Positions 20,303 through 33,146 of a DNA stretch of 52,541 nucleotides are shown here, in pieces. Made by a program: the position numbers and the translations under genes. The notes under the pieces are model-generated. The model searched no databases. It was not told the DNA's origin and saw nothing but the letters and a program-made list of their open reading frames with translations. The stretch is from a gamma proteobacterium SCGC AAA168-P09. Its GTDB lineage: Bacteria > Pseudomonadota > Gammaproteobacteria > Magnimaribacterales > D2472. Location of the stretch: assembly GCA_000385055.1 (NCBI GenBank), contig ARRL01000003.1:123460-176000 (forward strand), given 5' to 3'. How positions within the stretch are numbered: position 1 is the stretch's first letter; each line of letters starts with the position of its first letter.

Positions 20303-20614
20303 TTAACCCAGGCTTATCTGAACATCTACCCCAGAGGATAGATCTAATTTCATTAAAGCATCAACTGTTTTATCAGTTGGCTGGACTATATCCATTAGTC
20401 TTTTATAAGTAACAATCTCATATTGGTCTCTTGCATCTTTATCTTTGTGCGGAGATTTTAATATTGTTGTTCTTTCTTTTTTAACAGGTAGAGGAATTGG
20501 TCCATTAATTATAGCTCCTGTTTTTTTAACAGTTTCTACTATTAATTTAGCTGAAGCATCAATCAGTCTATAATCAAAAGCCTTAAGCCTAATTCTGATT
20601 GATTGATTCTCCAT
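20303..20614 (-). CDS. rpsJ: 30S ribosomal protein S10 / NusE
   Basis: S10 is a 30S head protein and, as NusE, binds NusB and NusG in antitermination and coupling. The 103-residue protein has [40 protein letters not shown] and the C-terminal [17 protein letters not shown] ending. An AGGA precedes the ATG. It is the first gene of a 27-gene run ending at rplQ and has its own promoter (20678-20707), so it is not simply a continuation of the fusA transcript. Confidence 0.97.
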   Translation of the reverse strand: MENQSIRIRLKAFDYRLIDASAKLIVETVKKTGAIINGPIPLPVKKERTTILKSPHKDKDARDQYEIVTYKRLMDIVQPTDKTVDALMKLDLSSGVDVQISLG

Positions 20615-20651
20615 TTTTCCTTGTTTATCCTATAATTTATAAAATTTTATT

Positions 20652-20670
20652 ATTTTGCTAATCGCAAAAT
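20652..20670 (-). repeat. Inverted repeat at the predicted 5' end of the rpsJ transcript
   Basis: ATTTTGC at 20652-20658 and GCAAAAT at 20664-20670 form a perfect 7-bp stem with a 5-base loop. The transcription start predicted from the promoter falls at about 20671, so this hairpin would be the very first part of the mRNA. Possible roles are mRNA protection or regulation; there is no T tract after it, so it is not a terminator. Confidence 0.5.
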
Positions 20671-20677
20671 GTGGCGT

Positions 20678-20707
20678 ATTCTAAGCTCCCACTAGCTATA
20701 CTGTCAA
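20678..20707 (-). promoter_or_regulatory. sigma-70 promoter of the rpsJ (S10-spc-alpha) operon
   Basis: A perfect TTGACA (20707-20702) is followed after 18 bases by TAGAAT (20683-20678) on the minus strand. The discriminator ACGCCAC is identical to the one after the -10 of the tRNA-Thr-tuf promoter. The predicted leader is about 56 nt. Confidence 0.72.
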
Positions 20708-20721
20708 CAATATTAGACAGT
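20700..20721. promoter_or_regulatory. 22-bp palindrome overlapping the rpsJ -35 box
   Basis: ACTGTC and GACAGT arms of six bases flank a 10-base centre. The palindrome contains the -35 hexamer of the rpsJ promoter. It could be an operator or the 3' hairpin of the fusA transcript. No T tract follows, so terminator function is doubtful. Confidence 0.35.
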
Positions 20722-20735
20722 TTTTAAACTTATAT

Positions 20736-22838
20736 TTATGAGGTTTTTAAACCCTCTGCAATGTTGTTTGGAACTTCACCATACTTTGTAAATTCCATAG
20801 TGAATGTTGCTCTTCCTTGAGTTGCAGATCTAAGGTCAGTTGCATAACCAAACATTTCAGCAAGAGGAACTTCAGATGAAACTTCTTTGCCTGAAGTGAT
20901 GTCTTCCATTCCTAGGATAATACCTCTTCTTCTATTCAAATCACCCACTACATCTCCCATATGCTCTTCAGGGGTAACTACAACAACCTTCATTACAGGT
21001 TCAAGTAGAGCAGGTTTAGCTTTATTTGCTCCTTCTTTTAGTGCCATAGAGCCAGCAATTTTAAATGCCATTTCGTTTGAATCAACATCGTGGAAAGATC
21101 CATCATATAAAGTTGCTCTTAAAGCAAGTAGAGGATATCCTGCAATGACACCATTTTGCATTTGTTCTTGAATGCCTTTATTTACAGCAGGAATATATTC
21201 TTTAGGTATTACACCACCAACGATCTTGTCTACAAATTCATATTCATCATCTAGTCCAAGTGGTTCAAGTTTTAACCAAACATGGCCATATTGACCTTTA
21301 CCTCCACTCTGCCTAACAAATTTACCCTCAACTTCAACAGATTCTTTAATAGTTTCTCTATATGCAACTTGCGGTTTTCCAATATTAGCCTCTACTGAAA
21401 ATTCTCTTTTCATCCTATCTACAAGAACATCTAAGTGAAGCTCACCCATTCCAGAAATAATAGTTTGACCAGACTCCTCATCACTAGCAACTCTGAAAGA
21501 TGGGTCTTCTTGTGCTAATTTACCTAATGCCAAAGACATTTTTTCTTGATCTGGTTTTGATTTTGGTTCAACTGCAACAGAGATCACAGGCTCAGGAAAA
21601 TCCATTCTTTCTAACACAATTGGTTTATTTATGTCAGATAAAGTGTCACCCGTTGTAATATCTTTTAATCCAATACATGCAGCTATATCACCAGCTCTTA
21701 CTTCTTTTATTTCTTCTCTGTTGTTTGAATGCATCTGTACCATTCTTCCAACTCTCTCTTTTTTAGATTTTGTTGAATTGGTAACTGCATCACCAACTGA
21801 AAGAACTCCGGAGTAAACTCTAATAAAAGTTAATGTGCCAACAAACGGATCGGTGGCTATCTTGAAAGCTAGAGCTGAAAAAGGCTCATCATCTGAAGAT
21901 TTTCTTGAATCTTCAACTTCGTCTTCCTGGCTATTATTTGGTATAACTCCGGTAATGGCTTTGACCTCATCAGGCGCAGGTAAAAACTCTACAACGGCAT
22001 CTAACATTGCCTGAACACCCTTGTTTTTAAAAGCTGATCCGCATAAACCAACTATTAACTCGTTTGCAAGCGATCTGATTCTAAGGCCTTCTTTAATTTG
22101 CTCAACAGACAACTCACCAGATTCAAGGTATGCATCCATTAATTCTTCATTCGCTTCAGCTGCAGCTTCAACCATTTCTTCTCTTAACTGTGCACATTTA
22201 TCAACAAGCTCATCTGGTATTTCTTTAGAATCAAATGTAAGACCTTGATCGTCTTCGTTCCAGTAAATTGCTCTATTATTAATTAAATCAACGACACCTT
22301 TAAAATCTTCTTCTGCGCCTATGTTGTACTGAATAGGAATAATATTAGCCTGAAGTCTAGTCTTAATTTGATCTACAACTCTTTCAAAATTTGCACCGGC
22401 CCTGTCCATTTTGTTAACAAAAACAACTCTTGGCACTTCGTATCTATTCGCTTGTCTCCAAACAGTTTCTGATTGAGGTTCTACACCTGAAGTTCCGCAG
22501 AAAACAACCACCGCTCCATCAAGAACCCTAAGAGATCTCTCAACCTCAATAGTGAAATCAACGTGACCAGGAGTATCAATTATATTGATGCGATGTTGAG
22601 GGAACTGTTGTTCCATTCCACTCCAAAAACAAGTTGTAGCCGCCGAAGTAATGGTGATACCTCTTTCTTGCTCTTGCTCCATCCAGTCCATGGTAGCAGC
22701 ACCATCATGAACTTCACCTATCTTATGCGAAAGACCTGTATAAAAAAGAACTCTTTCAGTTGTTGTTGTTTTGCCAGCATCAACGTGAGCACATATACCA
22801 ACATTACGATATTTATTTAGAACAGTTTGTCTTGCCAT
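20736..22838 (-). CDS. fusA: Elongation factor G
   Basis: EF-G is the GTPase that drives translocation and, with RRF, ribosome recycling. The 700-residue protein has G1 AHVDAGKT, G3 DTPGHVDF and G4 NKMD, then domain II and the domain III-V regions ending in [20 protein letters not shown]. Length is near that of E. coli (704). It follows rpsG by 23 bases. The tufA gene that usually follows in the str operon is absent; rpsJ comes next, with its own promoter. Confidence 0.98.
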   Translation of the reverse strand: MARQTVLNKYRNVGICAHVDAGKTTTTERVLFYTGLSHKIGEVHDGAATMDWMEQEQERGITITSAATTCFWSGMEQQFPQHRINIIDTPGHVDFTIEVERSLRVLDGAVVVFCGTSGVEPQSETVWRQANRYEVPRVVFVNKMDRAGANFERVVDQIKTRLQANIIPIQYNIGAEEDFKGVVDLINNRAIYWNEDDQGLTFDSKEIPDELVDKCAQLREEMVEAAAEANEELMDAYLESGELSVEQIKEGLRIRSLANELIVGLCGSAFKNKGVQAMLDAVVEFLPAPDEVKAITGVIPNNSQEDEVEDSRKSSDDEPFSALAFKIATDPFVGTLTFIRVYSGVLSVGDAVTNSTKSKKERVGRMVQMHSNNREEIKEVRAGDIAACIGLKDITTGDTLSDINKPIVLERMDFPEPVISVAVEPKSKPDQEKMSLALGKLAQEDPSFRVASDEESGQTIISGMGELHLDVLVDRMKREFSVEANIGKPQVAYRETIKESVEVEGKFVRQSGGKGQYGHVWLKLEPLGLDDEYEFVDKIVGGVIPKEYIPAVNKGIQEQMQNGVIAGYPLLALRATLYDGSFHDVDSNEMAFKIAGSMALKEGANKAKPALLEPVMKVVVVTPEEHMGDVVGDLNRRRGIILGMEDITSGKEVSSEVPLAEMFGYATDLRSATQGRATFTMEFTKYGEVPNNIAEGLKTS

Positions 22839-22861
22839 AATTTATATTTGAATAATTTTTT

Positions 22862-23706
<845 letters not shown>

Positions 23707-23731
23707 AATATTTTATTTTAGTTAGGCCGCG

Positions 23732-23760
23732 ATTTTATAGAGCAGATTAGTTGCGGTCAA
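23732..23760 (-). promoter_or_regulatory. sigma-70 promoter of rpsL-rpsG-fusA
   Basis: TTGACC (23760-23755) and TAAAAT (23737-23732) on the minus strand are 17 bases apart. They sit in the 56-base rpoC-rpsL spacer. The discriminator CGCGGCC is G+C-rich. The predicted leader is about 20 nt and contains no Shine-Dalgarno motif. Confidence 0.55.
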
Positions 23761-23762
23761 CA

Positions 23763-26700
23763 CTATTCTTCATTTTCTTGAAGTTCTTGTCTTAATGCTG
23801 CCTCTATGTCATCAGCAGATAAGGTTTGTTCCTCAAGATCAAATTGTTTTTTATTCTTCAGTCTGTCATGAAATTCCATACCTGTTCCAGCAGGAATCAG
23901 TCTTCCAACAACAACATTTTCTTTAAGTCCTCTTAAGTGATCTTTTTTGCCAGTAACTGCAGCTTCTGTTAAAACTCTTGTTGTTTCTTGGAAAGAAGCA
24001 GCAGAGATAAATGAATCAGTAGCAAGAGATGCTTTTGTAATTCCAAGCAACACTCTCTCAAATTCAGCTGGATTTTTTCCAGCAGACTCTATCTTTTCAT
24101 TTTCTTCTTTAAGTTCTGCATAGCTAACTTGATCACCTTGAATAAACTTAGTATCTCCACCATCTAAAATTAATGCTTTCCTTAGCATCTGTCTTAATAT
24201 AGTTTCAATATGCTTATCATTAATCGATACGCCTTGTAGCCTATAGACATCTTGAATCTCATTAACAATGAAATTAGTAAGAGCAGGAATGCCTTTTAGC
24301 CTCAGGATGTCATGAGGACTGAATGGTCCATCTGAAATGATATCTCCTTTAGTGATTCTTTCACCTTCAAAAACAGATAATGTTCTATGCTTAGGAATAA
24401 GCATTTCTGTATTCTGTGTTTTTTTAGTTGCTCCCTCTGGAGTAATTACTAATCTTACTTTGCCTTTTGTTTCTTTACCAAAAGAAATAATTCCAGTTTC
24501 TTCAGATAATACGGCAGCATCTTTTGGTTTTCTAGCTTCAAATAAATCCGCCACTCTTGGAAGACCACCTGTAATATCTTTAGTTTTAGAAGCAACTAAT
24601 GGCATCCTAGCTATCACTTCACCAGCAGTAATTTTTTGACCATTAGCAATATTTACTAGGCCGCCAGCAGGAAGTGGATATTCAGCAGGTGCTTTAAATT
24701 CACCCATAAGAAGTGTTTTTCCTTTTGAGTCCTGAATTAGTACTTTTGGAGACATATCTCTTCCAGCTGCAGGTCTATCTGATACTTCAATTATTTCAAT
24801 ACTAGATAACCCTGTTAACTCATCTAATTGCTCTCTAACAGTAACGCCGTCTTCAATATCTACAAATTTAACTTTACCGGAAGCTTCTGCAATAATAGGT
24901 CTTGTATATGGATCCCATGAAGCGATTTTAATACCATCAGTTAAGTCTGCAGCATCATCTACCTCAAGAGTTGCACCATAAGGAACTTTATATTGCTCTG
25001 TTATTTTTCCATTAATGTCTGTGATGGTACACATTGCATTTCTTGAAACTACAACTTCAAGCTTATCTTTATTTGTAACAGTTTTCATATCACTTGAATA
25101 TGAAACAGCACCTGCATTCTTATTATGTATAGCATTGTCTTCTGATGAGCTAGATGCAGCACCACCAATATGGAAAGTACGCATGGTTAACTGTGTTCCA
25201 GGTTCCCCAATTGACTGAGCTGCAACTACTCCAACTGCTTCACCTCTGTGCACTAAATGCCCTCTTGCTAAATCTCTTCCATAACACTTTGAACAAACAC
25301 CAATTGATGCTTCGCATGTCATTGGAGATCTAACCTTAAGTGATGCCAAATTTAATGACTCAATTAAATCAACAGCATCCTCATCTAGCATAGTATCTTT
25401 AGCGAATAACTCATTACCATCAGTATCATGGATAGGCTCAGCAATAACCCTTCCTAATATTCTGTCTGTTAGAGCTTGAATGATTTCACCACCATCAATA
25501 ATGGATGTCACGGTTATGGAATTTTCAGTACCGCAGTCATCGATATTAATAACTGAATCCATAGATACATCACATAATCTTCTTGTTAGGTATCCAGAGT
25601 TAGCAGTTTTTAATGCTGTATCTGCAAGTCCTTTCCTAGCTCCATGAGTAGAAATAAAGTACTGAAGAACTGAGAGACCTTCTCTAAAATTCGCAGTGAT
25701 AGGAGTCTCAATAATTGATCCATCAGGTTTCGACATTAACCCTCTCATGCCAGACAACTGTCTGATTTGAGCTGGTGAGCCTCTTGCACCCGAATCTGCA
25801 TATATATATACAGAATTAAAAGAAGACTGCTCAACATTATTACCATCTGGAGTTTCAACAGTCTCAGTGCTAATTTTTTCCATCATAGCCTTTGCAACCT
25901 GTTCATTTGCTCTAGACCATATGTCAATAACTTTATTATATCTTTCACCACGTGTTACTAAGCCGGAGTCAAATTGTTTTTCAATTGCTTTAACTTCTTT
26001 TTCTGAGTCATCGATAATTTTGGCTTTTTCTTCTGGTATTACAAAATCATTTACACCAATTGAAGAGCCTGATCTAGTGGAAAAATCAAATCCTAAATAC
26101 ATTAATTGATCTGCAAAGATAACAGTTTTCTTTAGTCCAGCTTTTCTATAAGAAATATCAACAAGTTTTGAGATTAATTTCTTATTTAAAACTTTGTTAA
26201 TATTTTCAAAACCAACTTCATCTGGAGTAATTCTCCAAATTAAAACTCTACCAACAGTGCTTTCATGTATAGATTTGTCTCCATTCTCATCTGTGATTCT
26301 AACCTTGATAGATGAGTGAACGTCTAAGGTTTCTGTCTCATATGCTCTTAAAACTTCATCAGGGTCACTAAAAACTCTACCTCCACCTGAAGCGGTGGCG
26401 TTATCTCTTGTCATGTAATAAAGACCAAGAACAATATCTTGAGTTGGGTTAATAATCGGAGAACCGTCAGCAGGTGATAAAATATTATTTGTGGACATCA
26501 TTAAAGCTCTAGCTTCTAGCTGGGCTTCAAGTGTGAGAGGAACATGGACAGCCATTTGGTCACCGTCAAAATCAGCATTAAAAGCAACACAAACTAGAGG
26601 ATGTAACTGAATTGCTTTACCTTCAATTAATTTTGGTTCGAATGCTTGAAGGCCTAATCTATGCAGTGTTGGTGCTCTGTTTAACATTACAGGATGCTCT

Positions 26701-27944
26701 CTGATAACATCTTCTAAAACCTCCCATACTTCAGGGGTTTCTCTTTCAACAAGTTTTTTTGCAGCCTTTATAGTTGTAGCAAGTTCACGTTGCTCAAGTT
26801 TTCCATATACAAATGGTTTGAAAAGCTCTAATGCCATTTTCTTTGGAAGACCACATTGATGAAGTTTTAAATTTGGTCCTGAGACAATTACGGATCTTCC
26901 TGAGTAGTCAACCCTTTTTCCTAATAGGTTCTGTCTAAACCTTCCACCTTTACCTTTAATCATGTCAGCTAGTGACTTCAATGGACGTTTATTAGTGCCT
27001 GTAATTACTCTTCCTCTTCTGCCATTATCTAGCAATGCGTCTACAGATTCCTGAAGCATCCTTTTTTCATTTCTAACAATAATTTCTGGAGCACTTAGCT
27101 CTAATAATCTTTTTAATCTATTGTTTCTATTAATAACTCTTCTATATAAGTCATTTAAATCTGAAGTGGCAAATCTTCCACCTTCTAAGGGAACTAATGG
27201 TCTAAGATCAGGTGGTAGAACTGGCAATACATCCATAATCATCCATTCTGGTCTATTGCCTGACTCATTGAATGCTTCTAATAATTTTAATCTTTTAGAA
27301 AGTTTTTTAAGCTTTGTCTCTGAATTAGTTTGAGGAATTTCTTCTCTAATTTCTCGAATCTCTTCATTAATATCTAGCTCTTCCAGTAATATTTTTACTG
27401 CTTCAGCTCCCATCCCAGCAGAGAATTCATCACCAAACTCCTCATATTTTTCTACCCACTCTTCTTCTGTTAAGATTTGTCCCTTTTCTAGCTCTGTTAA
27501 TCCTGGGTCTGTAACAATGTAACTTTCAAAATATAGTACTCTTTCAATTTCTCTAAGCGTAGTATTTAAAAGAAGGCCGATTCTTGATGGTAATGATTTT
27601 AAAAACCATATATGAGCAACTGGTGCTGCTAAATCAATATGACCCATTCTTTCTCTTCTTACTTTTGCTAGAGTAACTTCAACTCCACATTTTTCACAAA
27701 CAACACCTCTGTGTTTCATACGTTTGTATTTACCACAAATGCATTCGTAATCTTTTATAGGCCCAAATATCTTTGAACAAAAAAGACCATCTCTTTCTGG
27801 TTTAAAAGTTCTATAGTTAATAGTTTCAGGTTTTTTTACCTCTCCGAAAGACCAAGATTTTATAACTTGTGGAGATGCTAAGCCAGCAGATATAGTTGTA
27901 AAATCATCCTGCCCTGTTTTTAATGAATTTAATAAGTCTCTCAA
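23763..27944 (-). CDS. rpoC: RNA polymerase subunit beta'
   Basis: Beta' carries the catalytic magnesium site of RNA polymerase. The 1393-residue protein (1407 in E. coli) has the N-terminal zinc module [20 protein letters not shown] and the active-site loop [15 protein letters not shown]. Also present are the bridge-helix and trigger-loop region with [20 protein letters not shown], and the second zinc module [20 protein letters not shown]. It follows rpoB by nine bases. rpsL follows, with a promoter overlapping the immediate downstream spacer. Confidence 0.98.
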   Translation of the reverse strand: MRDLLNSLKTGQDDFTTISAGLASPQVIKSWSFGEVKKPETINYRTFKPERDGLFCSKIFGPIKDYECICGKYKRMKHRGVVCEKCGVEVTLAKVRRERMGHIDLAAPVAHIWFLKSLPSRIGLLLNTTLREIERVLYFESYIVTDPGLTELEKGQILTEEEWVEKYEEFGDEFSAGMGAEAVKILLEELDINEEIREIREEIPQTNSETKLKKLSKRLKLLEAFNESGNRPEWMIMDVLPVLPPDLRPLVPLEGGRFATSDLNDLYRRVINRNNRLKRLLELSAPEIIVRNEKRMLQESVDALLDNGRRGRVITGTNKRPLKSLADMIKGKGGRFRQNLLGKRVDYSGRSVIVSGPNLKLHQCGLPKKMALELFKPFVYGKLEQRELATTIKAAKKLVERETPEVWEVLEDVIREHPVMLNRAPTLHRLGLQAFEPKLIEGKAIQLHPLVCVAFNADFDGDQMAVHVPLTLEAQLEARALMMSTNNILSPADGSPIINPTQDIVLGLYYMTRDNATASGGGRVFSDPDEVLRAYETETLDVHSSIKVRITDENGDKSIHESTVGRVLIWRITPDEVGFENINKVLNKKLISKLVDISYRKAGLKKTVIFADQLMYLGFDFSTRSGSSIGVNDFVIPEEKAKIIDDSEKEVKAIEKQFDSGLVTRGERYNKVIDIWSRANEQVAKAMMEKISTETVETPDGNNVEQSSFNSVYIYADSGARGSPAQIRQLSGMRGLMSKPDGSIIETPITANFREGLSVLQYFISTHGARKGLADTALKTANSGYLTRRLCDVSMDSVINIDDCGTENSITVTSIIDGGEIIQALTDRILGRVIAEPIHDTDGNELFAKDTMLDEDAVDLIESLNLASLKVRSPMTCEASIGVCSKCYGRDLARGHLVHRGEAVGVVAAQSIGEPGTQLTMRTFHIGGAASSSSEDNAIHNKNAGAVSYSSDMKTVTNKDKLEVVVSRNAMCTITDINGKITEQYKVPYGATLEVDDAADLTDGIKIASWDPYTRPIIAEASGKVKFVDIEDGVTVREQLDELTGLSSIEIIEVSDRPAAGRDMSPKVLIQDSKGKTLLMGEFKAPAEYPLPAGGLVNIANGQKITAGEVIARMPLVASKTKDITGGLPRVADLFEARKPKDAAVLSEETGIISFGKETKGKVRLVITPEGATKKTQNTEMLIPKHRTLSVFEGERITKGDIISDGPFSPHDILRLKGIPALTNFIVNEIQDVYRLQGVSINDKHIETILRQMLRKALILDGGDTKFIQGDQVSYAELKEENEKIESAGKNPAEFERVLLGITKASLATDSFISAASFQETTRVLTEAAVTGKKDHLRGLKENVVVGRLIPAGTGMEFHDRLKNKKQFDLEEQTLSADDIEAALRQELQENEE

Positions 27945-27953
27945 TTTTATCTC

Positions 27954-30900
27954 CTAGTTTTCTGAATCTAATTCGAGGTTAATACCTAGTGATTTAATTT
28001 CTTTGCTTAGAACATTAAATGACTCTGGGATGTTTGCATCCATTTCATAACTACCATCAACAATATTTTTATACATTTTAGTTCTGCCTGCTACGTCATC
28101 AGACTTAACTGTGAGCATTTCTTGCAATGTATAAGAAGCTCCATAAGCTTCTAAAGCCCAAACTTCCATTTCCCCAAATCTCTGACCACCAAACTGAGCC
28201 TTTCCGCCAAGTGGCTGTTGTGTTACAAGACTGTATGATCCTGTAGACCTTGCATGCATTTTGTCATCAACTAAATGGTTTAGTTTAATGATATACATGT
28301 AACCTACAGTTACAGGTCTATCAAATTTAGACCCTGTTCTACCGTCATATAGAGTAAATTGGCCTGACTCTGGTAAATCAGCTAATTTCAGTAGATCTTT
28401 TACCTCGCTTTCCTTTGCGCCATCAAAAACTGGTGTTGCAATTGGAAGACCATCTTTTAAGTTGTTTGCCAATTCTAAAATTTCACTATTATTAAATGAA
28501 GATATATCTTCTTTATTAATAGCATTTTTATTATAAAGTTGGTCAAGATAATCTTTAAGCTCAGCTGGTTTTGCATTAGCTTTAAGCATGGAATCAATTT
28601 TTTCTCCAATGCCTTTTGCAGCAGCACCCATATGAGTTTCTAAAATTTGTCCAACGTTCATCCTAGATGGAACACCAAGAGGATTTAACACAATGTCAAC
28701 CGGGTTTCCATTATCGTCATATGGCATATCTTCAACAGGCATAATCTCAGAAATAACACCTTTATTACCATGTCGGCCAGCCATTTTATCACCAGGCTGA
28801 ATTCTTCTTTTTATAGCTAAATATACTTTAACGATTTTAATAACCCCAGGCGCAAGATCGTGCCCTCTGATTATTTTTGCTTTTTTCTCTTCAAATCTAG
28901 TTTTGATATCTTTAACATATTCGTTATAGCTTTTTTCTGTATCTTCTATAACGTCATTTATACCATCTGCATCTGTTCTGATAGAAAAAATATCGTTAAG
29001 GTCAAGCGACTCAAGTTTTTCTTCAGTAAGTGTTTCGCCTTTCTTAACCCCATTACCCTTGATTGCTTTTTTACCTTTTAGTAATTCACATAGTCTAGTT
29101 TTTGTAGCTTGTTCTACAACTGATGCTTCATCATCAGCATCTTTCTTTGATTGATCTAAATGATCTTGCTCAATTGCTTGAGTTCTTTCATCTTTCTCAA
29201 CCCCATCTCTAGTAAATACTTCAACTCCGATTACGGTTCCTTTAGAGCTTGATCTTTGTGAAGTATCTTTAACATCAGAGGCTTTTTCACCAAAAATAGC
29301 TCTAAGAAGTTTCTCTTCTGGTGAGAGTTGTGTTTCTCCCTTAGGAGTAATCTTACCAACCAGTATATCTCCAGGAACAACCTCTGCACCAACATAAACA
29401 ATTCCACATTCATCTAATTTATTTAGTGATCCCTCACCCACATTTGGTATATCAGCAGTTATTTCTTCAGAACCTAATTTAGTATCTCTTGCAACACAAA
29501 CAATTTCTTGAATGTGAATAGATGTAAACCTATCTTCTCTAGCAACTTTTTCTGATATTAGAATTGAATCCTCAAAGTTATACCCATTCCAAGGCATAAA
29601 TGCGATACGAATATTTTGACCAAGTGCCAACTCACCATTATCAACTGATGGTCCATCAGCTAAAACATCACCTGCTTTAACAGTATCTCCAATTTGAACA
29701 ATAGGTCTCTGATTTATACAAGTGTTTTGATTTGACCTTGTGTACTTCACAAGATTGTATACATCCGATGCTGATTTTGATTTTTTATCGGTAACTCTAA
29801 CAACTATTCTTGAAGCATCTACACTTTCAACAACCCCTGAATTCTTAGCAACTATACATACTCCTGAATCTCTAGCAACAACAGACTCTAAACCAGTTCC
29901 AACAAGTGGTTTCTCTGCTCTTAGGACAGGAACAGCTTGTCTTTGCATATTAGATCCCATGAGAGCTCTGTTTGCATCATCATGCTCTAAGAAAGGTATT
30001 AAGGATGCTGCTATTGATACAACCTGTTGAGGTGATACATCCATTAAATCAACCCTATCAGGTGACATAAGCTCAAATTCATTTGCATGCCTTACTGCGA
30101 CAAGATCATCTACAAACTTATTATTTTTATCTAGAGCAACATTAGCCTGAGCAATTACGTGCTCTGCTTCATCAATAGCTGACAAATACATTATTTCATC
30201 AGTAACTTTTCCATTTACAACTTTTCTATATGGAGTTTCTATAAATCCATATTGATTTGTTCTTGAATAAGAAGCGAATGAGTTTATAAGTCCAATGTTT
30301 GGTCCCTCAGGAGTTTCAATTGGACAAACTCTACCGTAATGAGTTGGATGAACGTCTCTAACCTCAAACCCAGCTCTTTCTCTTGTAAGACCTCCAGGCC
30401 CTAATGCGGAAACTCTTCTTTTATGTGTAATCTCAGAAAGTGGATTATTTTGATCCATAAACTGTGATAATTGACTAGATCCAAAAAATTCTTTTATGGC
30501 AGCTGTAACTGGTTTTGCATTAATAAGATCTTGCGGTCCAAGCTCATCAGCTTCAGCCATGCTTAGTCTTTCTCTTACTGCTCTTTCAACTCTAATTAAA
30601 CCAACCCTAAATTGGTTTGCTGTCATCTCACCAACAGATCTAACTCTTCTGTTTCCTAAGTGATCAATATCATCAACAATATCGTGGCCATCTCTTATAT
30701 TCACAATTCCTTTCATAACTTCGATAATGTCTTCTTTATCAAGAATATGTGGATTTTCTTTTTCAGAATCTAGTTTTAGCCTTCTATTAAACTTCATCCT
30801 TCCAACCTCAGATAGGTCGTATCTTTCTTCATTAAAGAAAAGATTATTAAATAATGTATCTGCTGAATCTTTGGTTGGTGGTTCACCCGGTCTCATCATT

Positions 30901-32015
30901 CTGTAAATTTCTACCAATGCCTCAAGTCTGTTTGAAGTTGGGTCTGCTCTTAATGTATTTGATATGTAGGGGCCTTTGTCTAATTCATTTATAAATAGGC
31001 AAGAGATTTCATTAACTTTATTTTCTTTAAGAGCCTCTAGTACAACTTCATCGATTTCGGTATTTGCTACAAAAAGCACCTCTCCAGTTTCTTTATTAAA
31101 AATATCTTTTGATAGCACTTTTCCAATTAAAAATTCTTCAGCTAAGGTGATTTCATTTACTTTAGCACTAGATAATTCTTTTATATGTCTTGCAGTAATC
31201 CTTTTACCAGCCTCAACATAAACTTTGCTTTTGACCTTAAGATCTACTGGAAGAGTTTCACCTCTGAGTCTTTCTGGGATTAAAGCAAGTTTTACAGCAT
31301 CTTTTTCTATGGTAAATAAATCCTCATCATAGAATTCTGATAGGATTTCTTCTGTGCTCATATCAAGAGCTCTTAACATAATTGTTGCGGGAATTTTTCT
31401 TCTTCTATCTATTCTACTAAATAGAATATCCTTAGGATCAAATTCAAAATCAAGCCATGAGCCTCTGTAAGGAATTATTCTTGCTGAATATAAAACTTTT
31501 CCTGATGAATGAGTTTTCCCTTTATCATGATCATAAAAAACACCAGGTGATCTATGAAGTTGGGATACAACAACTCTTTCTGTTCCATTAACAACAAATG
31601 ACGCATCAGAAGTCATTAGAGGTACTTCGCCCATAAAGACTTCACCCTCTTTGATATCTTTTATTTCTTTAAAATTTGACTCTCTATCATAGAGAACAAG
31701 TTTTACTTTAATTCTTAATGGTGCTGAATAAGAAAGACCTTGTATTAAACACTCTTGAACATCATAAGTATTTTTACCAAGTTCGTATGAAACATATTCA
31801 AGAGCAGCATTACCTGAAACACTCTTAATAGGAAACAATGACTGGAATACTTCTTCAAGTCCTTGCTTCTTTCTTGCTTCAGGAGCCACATCAGCTTGTA
31901 AAAATTCAGAATAAGACTTGGTCTGGGTTTCAATAAGGTTTGGAAGGTCCATAACCTTTTTGAAGGTACCAAAGTTTTTTCTTATTCTTTTCTTCTCTGT
32001 ATAGCTGTATGACAT
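27954..32015 (-). CDS. rpoB: RNA polymerase subunit beta
   Basis: Beta forms one side of the RNA polymerase active cleft. The 1353-residue protein has the rifampicin-pocket block [20 protein letters not shown] followed by [14 protein letters not shown]. The residues usually changed in resistance are wild type here, so sensitivity is predicted. The C-terminal [20 protein letters not shown] block matches the family. The gap to rplL is only 40 bases, much shorter than in E. coli, and shows no attenuator hairpin. An AGGG precedes the ATG. Confidence 0.98.
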   Translation of the reverse strand: MSYSYTEKKRIRKNFGTFKKVMDLPNLIETQTKSYSEFLQADVAPEARKKQGLEEVFQSLFPIKSVSGNAALEYVSYELGKNTYDVQECLIQGLSYSAPLRIKVKLVLYDRESNFKEIKDIKEGEVFMGEVPLMTSDASFVVNGTERVVVSQLHRSPGVFYDHDKGKTHSSGKVLYSARIIPYRGSWLDFEFDPKDILFSRIDRRRKIPATIMLRALDMSTEEILSEFYDEDLFTIEKDAVKLALIPERLRGETLPVDLKVKSKVYVEAGKRITARHIKELSSAKVNEITLAEEFLIGKVLSKDIFNKETGEVLFVANTEIDEVVLEALKENKVNEISCLFINELDKGPYISNTLRADPTSNRLEALVEIYRMMRPGEPPTKDSADTLFNNLFFNEERYDLSEVGRMKFNRRLKLDSEKENPHILDKEDIIEVMKGIVNIRDGHDIVDDIDHLGNRRVRSVGEMTANQFRVGLIRVERAVRERLSMAEADELGPQDLINAKPVTAAIKEFFGSSQLSQFMDQNNPLSEITHKRRVSALGPGGLTRERAGFEVRDVHPTHYGRVCPIETPEGPNIGLINSFASYSRTNQYGFIETPYRKVVNGKVTDEIMYLSAIDEAEHVIAQANVALDKNNKFVDDLVAVRHANEFELMSPDRVDLMDVSPQQVVSIAASLIPFLEHDDANRALMGSNMQRQAVPVLRAEKPLVGTGLESVVARDSGVCIVAKNSGVVESVDASRIVVRVTDKKSKSASDVYNLVKYTRSNQNTCINQRPIVQIGDTVKAGDVLADGPSVDNGELALGQNIRIAFMPWNGYNFEDSILISEKVAREDRFTSIHIQEIVCVARDTKLGSEEITADIPNVGEGSLNKLDECGIVYVGAEVVPGDILVGKITPKGETQLSPEEKLLRAIFGEKASDVKDTSQRSSSKGTVIGVEVFTRDGVEKDERTQAIEQDHLDQSKKDADDEASVVEQATKTRLCELLKGKKAIKGNGVKKGETLTEEKLESLDLNDIFSIRTDADGINDVIEDTEKSYNEYVKDIKTRFEEKKAKIIRGHDLAPGVIKIVKVYLAIKRRIQPGDKMAGRHGNKGVISEIMPVEDMPYDDNGNPVDIVLNPLGVPSRMNVGQILETHMGAAAKGIGEKIDSMLKANAKPAELKDYLDQLYNKNAINKEDISSFNNSEILELANNLKDGLPIATPVFDGAKESEVKDLLKLADLPESGQFTLYDGRTGSKFDRPVTVGYMYIIKLNHLVDDKMHARSTGSYSLVTQQPLGGKAQFGGQRFGEMEVWALEAYGASYTLQEMLTVKSDDVAGRTKMYKNIVDGSYEMDANIPESFNVLSKEIKSLGINLELDSEN

Positions 32016-32055
32016 AAATGCGCCCTTTTAATTAATATTTATATGTTTAATAGTT

Positions 32056-32436
32056 TTACTTAAGTTCAGCTGTTGCGCCCGCTTCGGTTAATTGAGCAAC
32101 CATAGCCTCTGCATCATCTTTACTTGCACCTTCTTTTACAGTACTTGGTGCACCATCAACCATATCTTTAGCTTCTTTTAATCCAAGACCAGTAATAGCT
32201 CTAACAGCTTTAATGACTTGAACTTTTTGATCGCCAGCTGCACTTAATACAACATCAAATGCATCTTTTTCTTCTTCTGCAGGAGCATCTCCACCACCAC
32301 CTGCTGCTGGTGCTGCTGCAACTGCTGCTGCTGCTGTTACACCAAACTTTTCTTCAATATCAGAAATAAGATCTACAAGATCCATAACTGACATCTCTTC
32401 AATAGCTTTTAAAATATCCTCTTTACTAGTTGCCAT
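32056..32436 (-). CDS. rplL: 50S ribosomal protein L7/L12
   Basis: L7/L12 forms the flexible stalk that recruits GTPase factors. The 126-residue acidic protein has an N-terminal L10-binding helix region (about 1-35) and an Ala/Gly-rich hinge (about 36-55). The C-terminal domain has [32 protein letters not shown], the factor-binding surface. It lies 18 bases after rplJ. Confidence 0.97.
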   Translation of the reverse strand: MATSKEDILKAIEEMSVMDLVDLISDIEEKFGVTAAAAVAAAPAAGGGGDAPAEEEKDAFDVVLSAAGDQKVQVIKAVRAITGLGLKEAKDMVDGAPSTVKEGASKDDAEAMVAQLTEAGATAELK

Positions 32437-32454
32437 TCTAATTCTCCTTATAAT

Positions 32455-32985
32455 TTAGGCTGAAGCCTTTTTTTTGTCTTGAACTGCTGATAAAACCCTT
32501 GCAAGCTTACTCGGGACTTCATTTAATAAAGTAGCGAATTTACTTACTGGAGCTTGCAATACATTTGCAATGAGGCCATAAGCTTCATCTTTAGAAGGAA
32601 GAGTAGCTAGAATATCTATCTGTCCTCCATCAAGTAATTGCCCTTCAACAACCAAAGCTTTGATTTCTAAATTATCAAAGTTTTTAGCATATGTTTTAAG
32701 CAATTTTGCGGCTGCACCTGGCTCTTCAAATGAGAAAGCAAATAATGAAGGCCCTACAAGTACTTCGTCTGAACAACCAAAATCAGTTCCTTCAAATGCT
32801 AACTTAGCAAGAGAGTTCTTGATTATTTGGATATGTATACCTGACTGAGTAGCTTTTTGTCTTACTTCAGATAATTCGCTAACTTTTAAACCTCTAGCAT
32901 CTGAAATAACTAAAGATGATGCATTAGATGCAACTTCTTTAACTTCACCTACAATTCTTTCTTTTTCACTTTTCGATAACGCCAC
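32455..32985 (-). CDS. rplJ: 50S ribosomal protein L10
   Basis: L10 anchors L7/L12 dimers to the stalk base and represses its own operon by binding the rplJ leader. I start it at GTG 32985 (176 residues, VALSKSEKERIVGEV), which aligns with the L10 N-terminus and has AGGAG at ideal spacing. The open frame up to 33081 runs through the structured leader and is not coding. ISDARGLKVSELSEVRQKA and GPSLFAFSFEEPGAAAKLL match L10. The C-terminal helix (NEVPSKLARVLSAVQDKK) is the L12-binding spine. Confidence 0.94.
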   Translation of the reverse strand: MALSKSEKERIVGEVKEVASNASSLVISDARGLKVSELSEVRQKATQSGIHIQIIKNSLAKLAFEGTDFGCSDEVLVGPSLFAFSFEEPGAAAKLLKTYAKNFDNLEIKALVVEGQLLDGGQIDILATLPSKDEAYGLIANVLQAPVSKFATLLNEVPSKLARVLSAVQDKKKASA

Positions 32986-33146
32986 AGCAATTCTCCTGTT
33001 TAAGCCTTTCGGCCATTCGGCGACAAATTGCAAAATTACAATTTGAACACCACCTACGTAGGAAATTAAGTCTTTCGACACCTACGGTCTTTGACGGCTG
33101 CGTAAACGCAACTATCTAACTTTGTAATTGCTTACAAAGTTAAAAC
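32986..33146 (-). promoter_or_regulatory. L10 leader: structured autoregulatory 5' region of rplJ-rplL
   Basis: This 161-nt spacer is the longest in the ribosomal block and is rich in inverted repeats. On the RNA strand an 11-bp perfect stem (33117-33127 with 33132-33142) is capped by a GCAA tetraloop. A TGCG/CGCA hairpin follows (33099-33110). Next come CGTAGG and CCTACG arms enclosing GTC-GAAA-GAC, a CAAATTG/CAATTTG pair, and GCC-GAAA-GGC just before the ribosome-binding site. Position and complexity fit the known L10 leader, which L10-L12 binds to repress translation. Fold details are by eye. Confidence 0.7.

Noticed and set aside
32986..33081. Upstream extension of rplJ into the leader
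   Set aside because: The added residues do not resemble L10, and the region folds as an RNA leader; the GTG at 32985 has AGGAG.
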